Shown piece by piece: positions 52,801 to 57,750 of a stretch of 64,000 bases of DNA. Made by a program: the position numbers and the translations under genes. Origin of the DNA: Brienomyrus brachyistius. Taxonomy: Eukaryota > Chordata > Actinopteri > Osteoglossiformes > Mormyridae. Every line of letters begins with the position of its first letter. Positions within the stretch are counted from its first letter, which is position 1. The stretch is from contig NC_064540.1 in NCBI RefSeq assembly GCF_023856365.1, positions 16,275,191 through 16,339,190 of the forward strand. The letters run 5' to 3'. The notes beneath the pieces are model-generated. The model ran no database searches. It was given only the letters and a program-made list of their open reading frames with translations, and was not told the DNA's origin.

Positions 52801-53177
52801 GTTTCTAAGGCCTTCAGTGATGCTGTTAGCTTGTTAGCCTAAGGACCGGGAACGCTTCCTTCGTGCCCCGAACCCAAGGTCTTCCCCTGTAGTCTCAGTG
52901 AGAGTGTTAGCGATTAGACATGACTATGGTGAAGTAACATTTAACTGCCTTCTTCCTTGGTATGTGTCTGTACAGTGACAATGATGAGAAGCCGCTAAAG
53001 GGCAGCCTGCGCTCTCTCGATGGGGACATGAAGGCCGCAGACAGCGGGGACAGCCTGGTGGACTACGGAGACGAGGATGGACAGTTCAATGAGGACGGCT
53101 CATTCATCGGCGAGTATGCGGGGCGCAAGGCGCGAGAGTCTATGGAAGTTAAAGGGACTGCTCCAATCAGCGCGTGA
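30788..53177 (+). CDS. chl1: chl1, close homolog of L1 neural adhesion receptor (27 coding exons, spliced)
   Basis: This is a type I membrane cell-adhesion receptor of the L1 family, which acts in axon growth, neuronal migration and synapse formation by binding in trans and in cis at the neuronal surface. Twenty-seven exons join in frame through GT-AG introns to give 3768 nt, or 1255 residues plus TGA. Approximate domains are: signal peptide 1-28, Ig1 37-131, Ig2 134-230, linker 231-243, Ig3 250-341, Ig4 342-432, Ig5 433-525, Ig6 526-622, FN3 1-5 at 623-722, 723-820, 821-927, 928-1028 and 1029-1120, membrane helix 1134-1155, and tail 1156-1255. The tail carries KEKEDLHPD and [12 protein letters not shown], which fit CHL1 better than L1CAM, NrCAM or neurofascin. 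Human CHL1 is about 1208-1224 residues; the extra length is mainly a complete FN3-5. Whether this is the teleost a or b paralogue cannot be told. Individual exons are listed separately. Confidence 0.93.
31170..31400. other. CpG-rich patch in chl1 intron 1
   Basis: About 230 bp hold roughly twenty CpG dinucleotides (GGTCGGCTCCTCGC, CCCGCACGC, TCTCGCGCAG, CGGTCCGCAGACGTC), unlike the surrounding intron. It could be an intronic CpG island, an alternative promoter, or a constrained element. No splice sites or credible frame were found. Confidence 0.35.
32043..32089. repeat. (GGAT)n microsatellite in chl1 intron 1
   Basis: About 12 GGAT units end about 49 nt before exon 2. This is probably the tail of a lost SINE. 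Confidence 0.95.
32138..32246 (+). CDS. chl1: chl1 coding exon 2: first half of Ig1
   Basis: The acceptor TTTCGTCCAG precedes the exon and the donor GTGAGT follows. The translation includes [16 protein letters not shown], with the first Ig1 cysteine, and then NPEPE; both align with the human CHL1 Ig1 start. It begins with two bases that complete the split codon from exon 1 and ends in phase 2. Confidence 0.88.
32494..32684 (+). CDS. chl1: chl1 coding exon 3: second half of Ig1
   Basis: The translation contains [11 protein letters not shown] (Ig tryptophan), an N-glycosylation sequon [14 protein letters not shown] (second Ig cysteine) and [11 protein letters not shown], which is nearly the human CHL1 wording. 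The acceptor is CTCTTACAG and the donor GTGAGT. The exon ends in phase 1 and the split codon gives Asn. Confidence 0.93.
33004..33029. repeat. short interstitial telomere-like repeat
   Basis: CTAACCCTAACCCTAACCC lies in chl1 intron 3. Confidence 0.85.
33273..33395 (+). CDS. chl1: chl1 coding exon 4: first half of Ig2
   Basis: The translation [11 protein letters not shown], then [14 protein letters not shown] and IYWMTL, shows the first Ig2 cysteine and the core tryptophan. The VPKFPKEKI string is a signature of CHL1 relatives. The acceptor is TTTACTTAG, the donor is GTGAGC, and the exon ends in phase 1. Confidence 0.94.
33396..34565. other. chl1 intron 4
   Basis: About 1.2 kb with an A-rich run and a C run near 33690-33700. 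No repeat family or exon was recognised. Confidence 0.6.
34566..34736 (+). CDS. chl1: chl1 coding exon 5: second half of Ig2
   Basis: The translation contains [29 protein letters not shown] and [13 protein letters not shown], closely matching human CHL1, including the unusual double cysteine at the F strand. The acceptor is TTCACTCAG, the donor is GTATGT, and the exon ends in phase 1. Confidence 0.95.
34930..34965 (+). CDS. chl1: chl1 coding exon 6: 36-nt linker exon between Ig2 and Ig3 (possible cassette)
   Basis: This micro-exon encodes [12 protein letters not shown] with its split codons. It lies between acceptor TCCATTTCAG and donor GTGAGT. It is phase 1 at both ends and 36 nt long, so skipping it would keep the frame. 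Human CHL1 has a longer Ser-rich stretch at this place that varies between isoforms. The sequence is too short for homology alone; phase, splice sites and position support it. Confidence 0.7.
34966..36042. other. chl1 intron 6
   Basis: About 1.1 kb. The word AAAGGGACAGTTCACCCCAAA at 35088-35108 is common at the ends of fish DNA transposons, so the stretch 35088-35290 may be a decayed one. Confidence 0.5.
36043..36154 (+). CDS. chl1: chl1 coding exon 7: first half of Ig3
   Basis: The translation includes [19 protein letters not shown] and [10 protein letters not shown], with the first Ig3 cysteine. It aligns with the RKPKLLLPP region of human CHL1. The acceptor is CACCTTCAAAG, the donor is GTAAGT, and the exon ends in phase 2. 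Confidence 0.92.
36247..36428 (+). CDS. chl1: chl1 coding exon 8: second half of Ig3
   Basis: The translation contains [30 protein letters not shown] and [17 protein letters not shown], giving the Ig tryptophan, the D-x-G-x-Y-x-C motif and the G strand. The acceptor is CCTACTCCAAG and the donor is GTAAAT. Intron 7 is short, at 92 nt. Confidence 0.94.
36754..36885 (+). CDS. chl1: chl1 coding exon 9: first half of Ig4
   Basis: The translation [12 protein letters not shown], then [20 protein letters not shown], is a typical L1-family Ig4 start; human CHL1 has EPPRWTKKP. The acceptor is TATTTCTCAG and the donor is GTATGT. Intron 9 is about 100 nt. Confidence 0.95.
36988..37128 (+). CDS. chl1: chl1 coding exon 10: second half of Ig4
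   Basis: The translation contains [17 protein letters not shown] and [18 protein letters not shown], matching the [19 protein letters not shown] region of human CHL1. The acceptor is TGCATTAG and the donor is GTGAGT. The exon ends in phase 1. Confidence 0.95.
37129..38107. other. chl1 intron 10, repeat-poor part
   Basis: A T-run at 37662-37675 and a C-run at 38046-38062 are the only clear features before the MITE. Confidence 0.5.
38108..38284. mobile_element. palindromic MITE, copy 1 (hAT-like)
   Basis: The terminal inverted repeat is TAGTGATGGACAAAATGA against TCATTTTGCCCATCACTA. An inner inverted pair CCACTAGATGGTGCTCT and AGAGCACCATCTAGTGG makes most of the 177 bp palindromic. Flanking 8-mers ATTCTAAC and CTTGTAAC agree at 6 of 8 positions, consistent with a decayed 8-bp hAT-type target duplication. 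It ends 22 nt before exon 11. Confidence 0.8.
38307..38418 (+). CDS. chl1: chl1 coding exon 11: first half of Ig5
   Basis: The translation includes [17 protein letters not shown] and [18 protein letters not shown], with the first cysteine of Ig5 and the core tryptophan split across the intron. The acceptor is ATCTCCTTGTAG, only 22 nt after the end of a palindromic MITE, and the donor is GTGAGG. Confidence 0.94.
38815..38981 (+). CDS. chl1: chl1 coding exon 12: second half of Ig5
   Basis: The translation includes [20 protein letters not shown], then [20 protein letters not shown], aligning with human CHL1 (YENGTLQI... TAVTANLDI). The acceptor is GGCATCACAG, with a rather weak pyrimidine tract, and the donor is GTATGA. 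The exon ends in phase 1. Confidence 0.94.
39363..39528 (+). CDS. chl1: chl1 coding exon 13: first half of Ig6, with an RGD tripeptide
   Basis: The translation includes [35 protein letters not shown] and [16 protein letters not shown]. It carries the first Ig6 cysteine, the tryptophan and an NLT sequon. RGD falls at about residues 558-560. Human CHL1 instead has DGEA shortly after the tryptophan, where this protein reads DDTE. The acceptor is TGTATCTCAG and the donor is GTAAGA. Confidence 0.93.
39588..39660 (+). repeat. SINE 3'-end fragment
   Basis: GGCTCTGGACCCCCATGACC, then TGAATAGGACGAGTGGGTAT and GGATGGATGGATGG, match the 3' end of the SINE family at 9600 and 43957. It lies in chl1 intron 13. 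Confidence 0.6.
39752..39876 (+). CDS. chl1: chl1 coding exon 14: second half of Ig6
   Basis: The translation includes [20 protein letters not shown] and [19 protein letters not shown], with the D-x-G-x-Y-x-C motif; human CHL1 has a similar SAHTALDSAADI region. The acceptor is TTTCTGTAG and the donor is GTGAGT. Confidence 0.94.
39939..40113. mobile_element. palindromic MITE, copy 2
   Basis: The same family as at 38108: TAGGGATGGACAAAATGA ... TCATTTTGTCCATCACTA, with inner CCACTAGATGGTGCTCT and a decayed partner GCATCATCTAGTAGGG. It lies in chl1 intron 14. Confidence 0.8.
40285..40386 (+). CDS. chl1: chl1 coding exon 15: first half of FN3-1
   Basis: The translation [19 protein letters not shown], then [15 protein letters not shown], is a canonical FN3 start with the B-strand tryptophan; human CHL1 begins this domain with DVPDPPENL. 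The acceptor is TTGCTTAAG, the donor is GTAATA, and the exon ends in phase 1. Confidence 0.94.
40722..40919 (+). CDS. chl1: chl1 coding exon 16: second half of FN3-1
   Basis: The translation includes [39 protein letters not shown] and YKTPPA, the usual FN3 F and G strands. The acceptor is TGTGAACAG, the donor is GTTTCT, and the exon ends in phase 1. A MITE copy starts 18 nt after the exon. Confidence 0.95.
40937..41076. mobile_element. palindromic MITE, copy 3 (truncated)
   Basis: TAGTGATTTACAAAACGATG begins 18 nt after exon 16. The inner AGAGCACCATCTAGTGGGG is intact, but the left partner and the right terminal repeat are missing or decayed. Confidence 0.7.
41195..41320. repeat. dispersed repeat fragment (TTACTCAAGGGCC family)
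   Basis: CACCTTACTCAAGGGCCTTA and CCACCATGCCACCTA resemble a fish repeat that ends in a reversed tRNA-like sequence. It lies in chl1 intron 16. Confidence 0.45.
41388..41412. repeat. (TA)n microsatellite
   Basis: About 12 TA units in chl1 intron 16. Confidence 0.9.
41557..41627 (+). CDS. chl1: chl1 coding exon 17: first part of FN3-2
   Basis: The translation [15 protein letters not shown], then PDEMDIKWE, aligns with APDRNPQNIRVQ of human CHL1. The acceptor is AATTTTTTAG and the donor is GTAAGA. The exon is 71 nt and ends in phase 0. Confidence 0.93.
42083..42305 (+). CDS. chl1: chl1 coding exon 18: second part of FN3-2
   Basis: The translation includes [37 protein letters not shown] and YSGED, with the L1-family EHNGPGLEY string. 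The acceptor is TATCTCTTAAG and the donor is GTAAGT. The exon is 223 nt and ends in phase 1. Confidence 0.95.
42367..42665. repeat. possible interspersed repeat in chl1 intron 18
   Basis: GC-richer sequence with GGAGCACGGACGAGGGCAG, ACAGACAGACAGACAGGACA, GGGCGTGGCCACATGG and GACAAGCGGGGCAGGACACA. It contrasts with the surrounding intron and resembles the style of fish LTR or DNA-element fragments, but I cannot name it. Confidence 0.35.
43180..43285. repeat. dispersed repeat fragment
   Basis: GATGGGCCAAATAGCCTCCT, then CTCGTTTGTAAATTTCTTATG, is a word series seen in many fish interspersed repeats. The ends are undefined. Confidence 0.45.
43830..43884. repeat. (ATCT)n microsatellite
   Basis: About 13 ATCT units in chl1 intron 18. 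Confidence 0.95.
43957..44307 (+). mobile_element. tRNA-headed SINE, copy 2, with perfect target-site duplication
   Basis: The same family as at 9600. Here both pol III boxes are better kept: TGGTGCAGTGG and GGGTTCGAGTCT. The tail is GGATGGATGG. The 12-mer ATGTGCATTTAT is found at both 43945-43956 and 44308-44319, a perfect target-site duplication that proves insertion by retroposition into chl1 intron 18. Confidence 0.92.
44422..44537 (+). CDS. chl1: chl1 coding exon 19: first half of FN3-3
   Basis: The translation includes [20 protein letters not shown] and [19 protein letters not shown]; human CHL1 has VINSTLVKVTWSTVPKDRVHGRLKGY. The acceptor is TTGTCATGCAG and the donor is GTAATA. The exon ends in phase 0. 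Confidence 0.95.
44800..45004 (+). CDS. chl1: chl1 coding exon 20: second half of FN3-3
   Basis: The translation begins [15 protein letters not shown] and includes [20 protein letters not shown] and TFKTPEG. The NWW(K/R)xxSLLD string is a strong CHL1 match. The acceptor is GGTGGCTTAG and the donor is GTAAGA. The exon ends in phase 1. Confidence 0.95.
45167..45289 (+). CDS. chl1: chl1 coding exon 21: first half of FN3-4
   Basis: The translation [20 protein letters not shown], then [20 protein letters not shown], is a canonical FN3 first half. The acceptor is TTCACACAG, the donor is GTAGGT, and the exon ends in phase 1. Confidence 0.94.
45604..45785. mobile_element. Tc1-related MITE of about 180 bp
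   Basis: The left end TACACTATATGGACAAAAAT and GGGACACC are mirrored at the right end by GGTGTCCCAGTGC and TTCTGTCCATACAGTG. The ends resemble those of the Tc1-like element at 57751-58959. There is no coding capacity. It lies in chl1 intron 21. Confidence 0.75.
45786..47080. other. chl1 intron 21, right part
   Basis: AT-rich with no exon or repeat that I recognise. The 119-codon frame at 45731-46090 spans the MITE edge and has no domain. Confidence 0.5.
47081..47260 (+). CDS. chl1: chl1 coding exon 22: second half of FN3-4
   Basis: The translation includes [38 protein letters not shown] and [12 protein letters not shown]. The YKFYLR.C...GCG pattern matches human CHL1. The acceptor is GTCATTTCAAG and the donor is GTGAGT. 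The exon follows a 1.8-kb intron that holds a MITE. Confidence 0.95.
47964..48335 (-). mobile_element. internally deleted Tc1-like element
   Basis: The left end TACACTCAGTGGCCACTTTA is the terminal repeat of a widespread fish Tc1-like family. Minus-strand sequence at about 48110-48250 keeps pieces of the N-terminal transposase region (reverse of GGCCATTGTCCTCTGGCC and of GTGTGAAAATCCCAGGAG). The catalytic part is absent. It lies in chl1 intron 22. Confidence 0.65.
48336..48470 (+). repeat. SINE 3'-end fragment with GGAT tail
   Basis: CCCTGTGATGGACTGGCATC and CATTCAGGGTGCCTCCTAC, then GGATGGATGGATGG at 48447-48468, resemble the 3' part of fish SINEs. Confidence 0.5.
48471..49775. other. chl1 intron 22, right part
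   Basis: No exon. The 153-codon frame at 49176-49637 has no domain and has an equally open antisense frame. Confidence 0.5.
49776..49889 (+). CDS. chl1: chl1 coding exon 23: first half of FN3-5
   Basis: The translation includes [20 protein letters not shown], then [18 protein letters not shown], a normal FN3 A-to-C strand block with the core tryptophan. Human CHL1, as I recall it, lacks most of this half-domain. The acceptor is CACCCCTATCCAG and the donor is GTAAGC. Phase 1 at both ends keeps the protein in frame with or without this exon. Confidence 0.9.
50200..50361 (+). CDS. chl1: chl1 coding exon 24: second half of FN3-5
   Basis: The translation includes [20 protein letters not shown] and [20 protein letters not shown], followed by [12 protein letters not shown]; human CHL1 has HIVRLMTKNWGDNDSIFQDVIETRG. 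The acceptor is CACCTTCTGTAG and the donor is GTGAGA. The exon ends in phase 1. Confidence 0.95.
50758..50889 (+). CDS. chl1: chl1 coding exon 25: juxtamembrane and transmembrane segment
   Basis: The translation includes [18 protein letters not shown], then [20 protein letters not shown]. It forms one hydrophobic helix of about 22 residues followed by the basic stop-transfer NRNKGGKYS shared by the L1 family. The acceptor is CTCCTCAACAG and the donor is GTAAGT. Confidence 0.96.
50890..51789. other. chl1 intron 25
   Basis: 0.9 kb with no exon or named repeat. A short GT/TA tract occurs near 51473-51500. Confidence 0.5.
51790..51862 (+). CDS. chl1: chl1 coding exon 26: proximal cytoplasmic tail with HPD motif
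   Basis: The translation [19 protein letters not shown], then TFCEY, is nearly identical to human CHL1 ([15 protein letters not shown]...ETFGEY). The HPD tripeptide is the chaperone-recruiting motif described for CHL1. The acceptor is GCGCTGTGTAG and the donor is GTATAC. The exon ends in phase 2. Confidence 0.96.
52349..52643 (+). mobile_element. tRNA-headed SINE, copy 3 (diverged), with imperfect target-site duplication
   Basis: GGCGGCATGGTGGCGCAGTGG, GTTTGAGTCTCCGCC, GTGGGGTTTCCTC and a GGATGGATG tail identify the family. It is older and partly deleted compared with the other two copies. GATGTGTTCTT (52338-52348) and GATGTGTACTT (52644-52654) form a 10-of-11 target duplication. It lies in chl1 intron 26. 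Confidence 0.85.
52976..53177 (+). CDS. chl1: chl1 coding exon 27: distal cytoplasmic tail and stop
   Basis: The translation includes [42 protein letters not shown] and a C-terminus TAPISA followed by TGA. FIGEY is the ankyrin-binding position (FIGQY in L1/NrCAM/neurofascin, FIGAY in human CHL1). The exon follows directly on from FCEY with no RSLE micro-exon needed, as expected for CHL1. The acceptor is TGTGTCTGTACAG. Confidence 0.96.
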
Positions 53178-53501
53178 GGACAGGAGTGTTAAGATCCATC
53201 GCTAGGACACCACTGTGATGTCATTTGTGGACCACGCTGTGATGTCATTTATGGATGGAAGTAGGAAATAAATTGGCTTCATCTATGCGGTGGACTGAAA
53301 GTCCACACAGAAGTTATGATGGTGCCTTCAGCCCATCTCCACCTTGATTCTATGTGGCTCAGTGCCTGTTTATTGTTACAGATTTGCGATCATTCCTAAA
53401 TTTATATATTTCAGTGGCTTTTTTTATATCACTGTAAAACTTTAGGTTGCTGACTGTTTTTTTGAATGCAGCAACTCTTTGTATTTCAGTCATATGTACA
53501 A

Positions 53502-53507
53502 AATAAA
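53502..53507 (+). promoter_or_regulatory. AATAAA polyadenylation signal, proximal candidate
   Basis: A canonical hexamer lies 325 nt after the chl1 stop, in AT-rich sequence. It would give a short 3' UTR form. Confidence 0.35.
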
Positions 53508-55991
53508 AAGACACATTTCCGTGCAAAATGTGGTTTCTCCTGCAGGTTCTCAAGCCAGCGTTTCTCTGTATAACGGCATGCAAGTGTTTTGTGCATTTAT
53601 GTATTTGTGCTTTTCCTTTGCCAAGGATATTGTTATATTTTATATTTGAGGTACAGACTTTACCTGCAGTTTTATAGTATATTAAACCATGTACATACTC
53701 AAGTATTTCTTGTTTAATTATCTTCACTCACGCTTGAAAAATTGTTGGAGTGTTAGGATTGATAATTAAACCGAATTGTAGTCAAACAGAATAGGCTTCA
53801 TCTTGGGCTTGTGAAAATCATTGTATCATAAACATATACAGTACTGTAAATTTAGGTTGTGCCTTCATTTTTTATATAATCTTCACATTTTATTTAGCTA
53901 TAAATGCATTTATAAATTGTTTGGGTTTTTTGCAGTTTTGCCATTATAAACACATCAGTTATGACATCATACATTCAGAGAAGACATTAGTTATATATCA
54001 GACCCAAGATACTAGTTACAAGCTAAGTAAGTATTATATTACAGCTATCAGCATAATTAATTAATACACTGTCCACAATGGGAACCATTTAAAAGAACAA
54101 AAATGTTAGGAAATAGTATAAAATTGTGACAATGATACATTGTTTTTTATTAGCCATCTTTATCGGTCTACAGTAAAAAATAATTGAGGTCATTTTGCCA
54201 AAAAATGACCTTTTAACTGTGCTTGTACTATATTCATTCAGCATCCTTCCATATCAGTTCTATCAATTTGTTTCTAGTTTGGGTGGTAAAACTAAAAAAC
54301 CGCTGATACTGAGGCCTCAGGGAAGGAATATCAGGAGCAAAATGTCAGTTTGCAATTAAACTGCTATTTATATAATTACTGCCTTTTTTGTTAGGGGTGT
54401 AACATGTCTAACACATGGGTGTAGTGTCATTGAATTACTATTTGTAGTTGGTCATCATCTAAAAACAATATTCATGATGCATGGAGTAGTGTAGTAAGAT
54501 TAATGAACAAAAAGTGTATGCTTTCTGCTAATAAACTCAACATTCATAAAGTGAAAGTCTGTACTTCCAAATATCACTCCTATGGATTTATACTTGGCAG
54601 TTGAAAGCAAGGAATGTGATTATTGTTCCTTGTAGCTAAGGATGTGCAAAGAGATGTGTTTGTTTGTTTTTTAACTTTCTTAACTGGTAATACCTGAAGG
54701 ATATGATAGAAATAAACATGAAATAATGTAGCAAGTGAGTTTGTATTACTGTCATTTGATGTCAGGCAGAAAAATGCATGCGATTCTTCTAAGTTATGTC
54801 GAAAATTACACTCTGCTGAAATGTTGCGAGTTGAGATTGATTAATCAGACAATATGGATTTGGCAGCGTTTTACTCTACATCATAAAAATGTGACAGTTC
54901 AGCTTTTGCTTGAAAACATTGAATTTTCAAAAAACAAATGTATAAAGAAACAAATTGAGGAACTCAAGTTTTCAGCTATCCACCCTCTAAGACGTGACAT
55001 TCGAAAGCTACAAGTTAAATGAATAACATACAGCCCTTCTGCTGTCCTGCTGTAATTAAATTTTCACCAAGTTCCTTTGCAGACAAGCTTTGTCCTCTGT
55101 ATTCAGTTAAGCTAAAGATGAACGAATTGAAAACAGAAAGGTCACTCTCACCGAAACAGGTTGCTGAAAAGCCTGTAAGACTTGAGGAAACATTTTCAGA
55201 ATAAGAAACCTCCAAACGAATTCACCTAAATCACCTTGAATACTATAAATAACTCAGGTCAAACTAGGCATTTCCCTATACGGCCCCAATGAAAGCCCAC
55301 TGTGTGATGCAGTAGAAGAACTGGTGAGTTAAAATGCAGGAGAAACATGGGCAACTCTATCCCACAATTCTGTGCCTCAAGCTGCTCTCAGCTTCCAGGT
55401 CGCACCCTTAATGGCATTTTTAACTATATTTGGTGCGTAAGAAAGCACAGCCCTGGACTTTTTGGTTCCAATCGTTACCATCTGCACATCTCAGGAAGCC
55501 ATGGAAGTCTGACCTGCGTGTAAAAGAGACAGAAAGCTAGAATGTCTGCTTTAGTGTATACTTCTCTTCTTCCACTGGAGACAACTGCCATTTAATACAC
55601 ATTTCACTATGAAATTCTGGAATAAGAAGTTGAAGCAAAATGAATTAAATCTCTCACCTAATAATAATTTCTTTACATACATTTTTCAGCTGCCAAATTT
55701 TGTATTGCTTAACTATAACACTATATTGCACATTCTTATTTGAATAAGGATAGCGATTTCATTTTTGAACCAAAGTATGATTTCTTTTGTACTTGTAAAA
55801 TATGTTTTATCATTACCTTGAACTTGTATCAAGTTTAACATTGACCCATCCTTGTCTGTATATTGACATCTATTTGTGAAGTTAAGTAGTTGAATTTGTC
55901 TTTAATGAAGGCTAAATATTACGAAAAACAACACAAATGTAATATAGGCTCATTGTGTTCTTTCTGTTGTAATGTGTTGCTGTTTTGAAGT

Positions 55992-55997
55992 AATAAA
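55992..55997 (+). promoter_or_regulatory. AATAAA polyadenylation signal, distal candidate
   Basis: A canonical hexamer lies 2.8 kb after the chl1 stop, preceded by GT/T-rich sequence. Downstream the base composition changes and repeat-rich DNA begins, which makes it a good candidate for the main transcript end. Confidence 0.4.
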
Positions 55998-56330
55998 ATT
56001 ATATTCCATCAAAATGGAGTTAATAGCTTTGCTTCATAAATCGAATAAGTAAACAAATTCTACTAGACATTTCCTCCGGCTGTTATGCGAATAATTCAGT
56101 TTTTTCCATAGAGATTGTATTGTGTATAACTTACTTAGCTAGTGTATATTAGCTGTTCTGATAGCAGTGCGGTATTGTCACCTTGTATCCCCAGTGCTGT
56201 TGTTTATCCCGACACAGTACTTGTGAAGTTTGCACGCTCTCACAAATGCTCCAGTACATTTCCTCTGGGGGCTCCAGTATCCTGCCAGTGTAGGATAGGT
56301 GTGTTAATGTTTTTAGTCTACCCTTAGAGG

Positions 56331-56600
56331 GTGTGTGTGTATGTGGTGTGTCTGTGTGTTTTGTATATGTTATACATTATGTATATAATATATATTATTT
56401 ATATGTTGTGGGGACCATTTTTTTGGTCCCCATGCGGTAAAACTCAATTTTATAAAAAATCAGTGACTGCTATGAAAAAACTAAAAATGCAAAAACTCTT
56501 GTATTTTGCCTGGTTACTTATGGTTTTGGTTAGGGCAGGGTGGGGGTTAAGGTTGTCATAGTTAGCGTTAGCATTTTTGCCGTAGAAGTAAATGAGCGGG
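56331..56600. repeat. dispersed repeat with GTGGGGACC terminal words
   Basis: TGTGGGGACCATTTTTTTGG and TCCCCATGCGGTAAAAC are words frequent in fish interspersed repeats, preceded by a GT/TA-rich tract at 56331-56406. Confidence 0.45.
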
Positions 56601-57071
56601 CCCAATGAGGATGGTATTCTGGCATGGGCTCCCCGGCTGGCCTGCATCCGATAAGTGGTTCTGGGATGATGAATAATCCCACAGGTTAAAAGGATTCTCC
56701 TCCACCAAGCCCAGCTTTACACAGCCACATCGGACCCCATGCAGCCTGGAAATGAGCTGCTGGTCGGCGGCTCTGGATGACGATACGATCACTGCTTGGT
56801 GCTGCCCAGTAATCTGCACCTGTTCGGGAATAGAAATGCTCCCTAATTCCTGGAAATTCAATAGGTTCCAAATCTGATTGAGGTGTTTATCCGCGAGGAA
56901 CATCGTCGTCGAAGCGTGAGACGAGACCCCAAGCACGGTGGCGTCGCCTTTCATTGCTTCTGGAGCGGCGTTCAACGCTCTCCCAGGATCGATGTATTTA
57001 GCAGTGGGTCCTTCCTCCGACAGCTCCGAGGCGGGAATGTAGGCCACCAAAAAAGCCGCTAGACAGGATCC
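56568..57071 (-). CDS. unrecognised exon-like open frame
   Basis: On the minus strand an acceptor CTGTCCCTCCCCATAG ends at 57072. The frame is then open for about 167 codons, from GSCLAAFLVAYIPASELSEE through ALNAAPEAMKGDATVLG, QIWNLLNFQELGSISIP and LHGVRCGCVKLG to a stop at 56568. Local GC and CpG are higher than in the flanks. I recognise no domain. The hydrophobic start could be a signal segment. The 3' end overlaps a dispersed repeat, so a real exon would have to end earlier, for example at CCCGAACAG before GTGCAG. It may be an exon of a neighbouring gene, a relic, or chance. Confidence 0.25.
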   Translation of the reverse strand, partial: GSCLAAFLVAYIPASELSEEGPTAKYIDPGRALNAAPEAMKGDATVLGVSSHASTTMFLADKHLNQIWNLLNFQELGSISIPEQVQITGQHQAVIVSSSRAADQQLISRLHGVRCGCVKLGLVEENPFNLWDYSSSQNHLSDAGQPGSPCQNTILIGPAHLLLRQKC

Positions 57072-57338
57072 CTATGGGGAGGGACAGATGGGTTCTGTTC
57101 TATCCCACTGTAATCAAGGCGAGTCTCGGGGTGGAATTTTACAGTTTACACTTAATCCGACAGGGTCTTGGGAGGAGCTTTACCTTGTCTGACATAGACA
57201 CACTTCTTACACCACATACATATAGTAAAACAGAATTCATTCATACACAGAAACTAAAAATTAAATGGTGCCTCAATTCCCATTTGTGAAAACACACTAG
57301 AAAGCTTCTTTGAGACAAAGACACAAATATACAGGTTA

Positions 57339-57480
57339 GTGCAGAGCTTGGGGTTCGAGTGCAGGCCGGCCGGCCGGCTTGCTGCAGCCCTGGAGCTGCC
57401 AAGGCTTAGGGGCCTTACTCAAGGGTGCAGTGCCGGCATCAGTCTGCCCTCGGGGAGTCCAACTGCTGAGCAACACACCG
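57339..57480. repeat. dispersed repeat fragment (TTACTCAAGGG family)
   Basis: CCCTGGAGCTGCCAAGGCTT, then GGGGCCTTACTCAAGGGTGC and CAACTGCTGAGCAAC, resemble the fragments at 13640 and 41195. A GGCC(GGCC)n run lies at 57366-57378. Confidence 0.45.
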
Positions 57481-57489
57481 CTCCATACA

Positions 57490-57750
57490 TAGAATCGAAT
57501 ATATATATACTGTATAGGATGGCCCCCCTATATGCAGAATAGAATATAAAGTCAGAATGGCTTCCCTATATGCAGAATAGAATACAAATATAGAATAGCT
57601 GGCCTATACTGTACATAGAATAGAATAGAATAGAATAGAATAGAATAGAACACCTCCCCTAAACATTGAATGGAATGCAAAGATAGAATGCCATCCATAC
57701 AGTATACACTGGATAAAATACGTATATATATAAACAAAGAATATGCACAA
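57490..57750. repeat. degenerate tandem array with TAGAA words, left part
   Basis: Irregular units contain CCCTATATGCAGAATAGAAT, AGAATGGCTTCCC and CACCTCCCC, with a pure AATAG run at 57617-57650. The same kind of units resume at 58965-59200, beyond the Tc1-like element. Confidence 0.75.

Larger units (their letters stand above)
53178..56015 (+). other. chl1: probable chl1 3' untranslated region
   Basis: AT-rich, non-repetitive sequence follows the stop codon. AATAAA signals occur at 53267-53272, 53502-53507 and 55992-55997. The last is followed by a plausible cleavage region, so short and long 3' ends are possible. No convincing frame or known repeat was seen here. The 3' limit is an inference. 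Confidence 0.5.

Noticed and set aside
51863..52975. An RSLE-type neuronal micro-exon in the tail
   Set aside because: The FCEY to SDNDEKP junction is direct and matches CHL1, which lacks the RSLE insert of other L1 members. No 12-nt exon with splice sites was evident.
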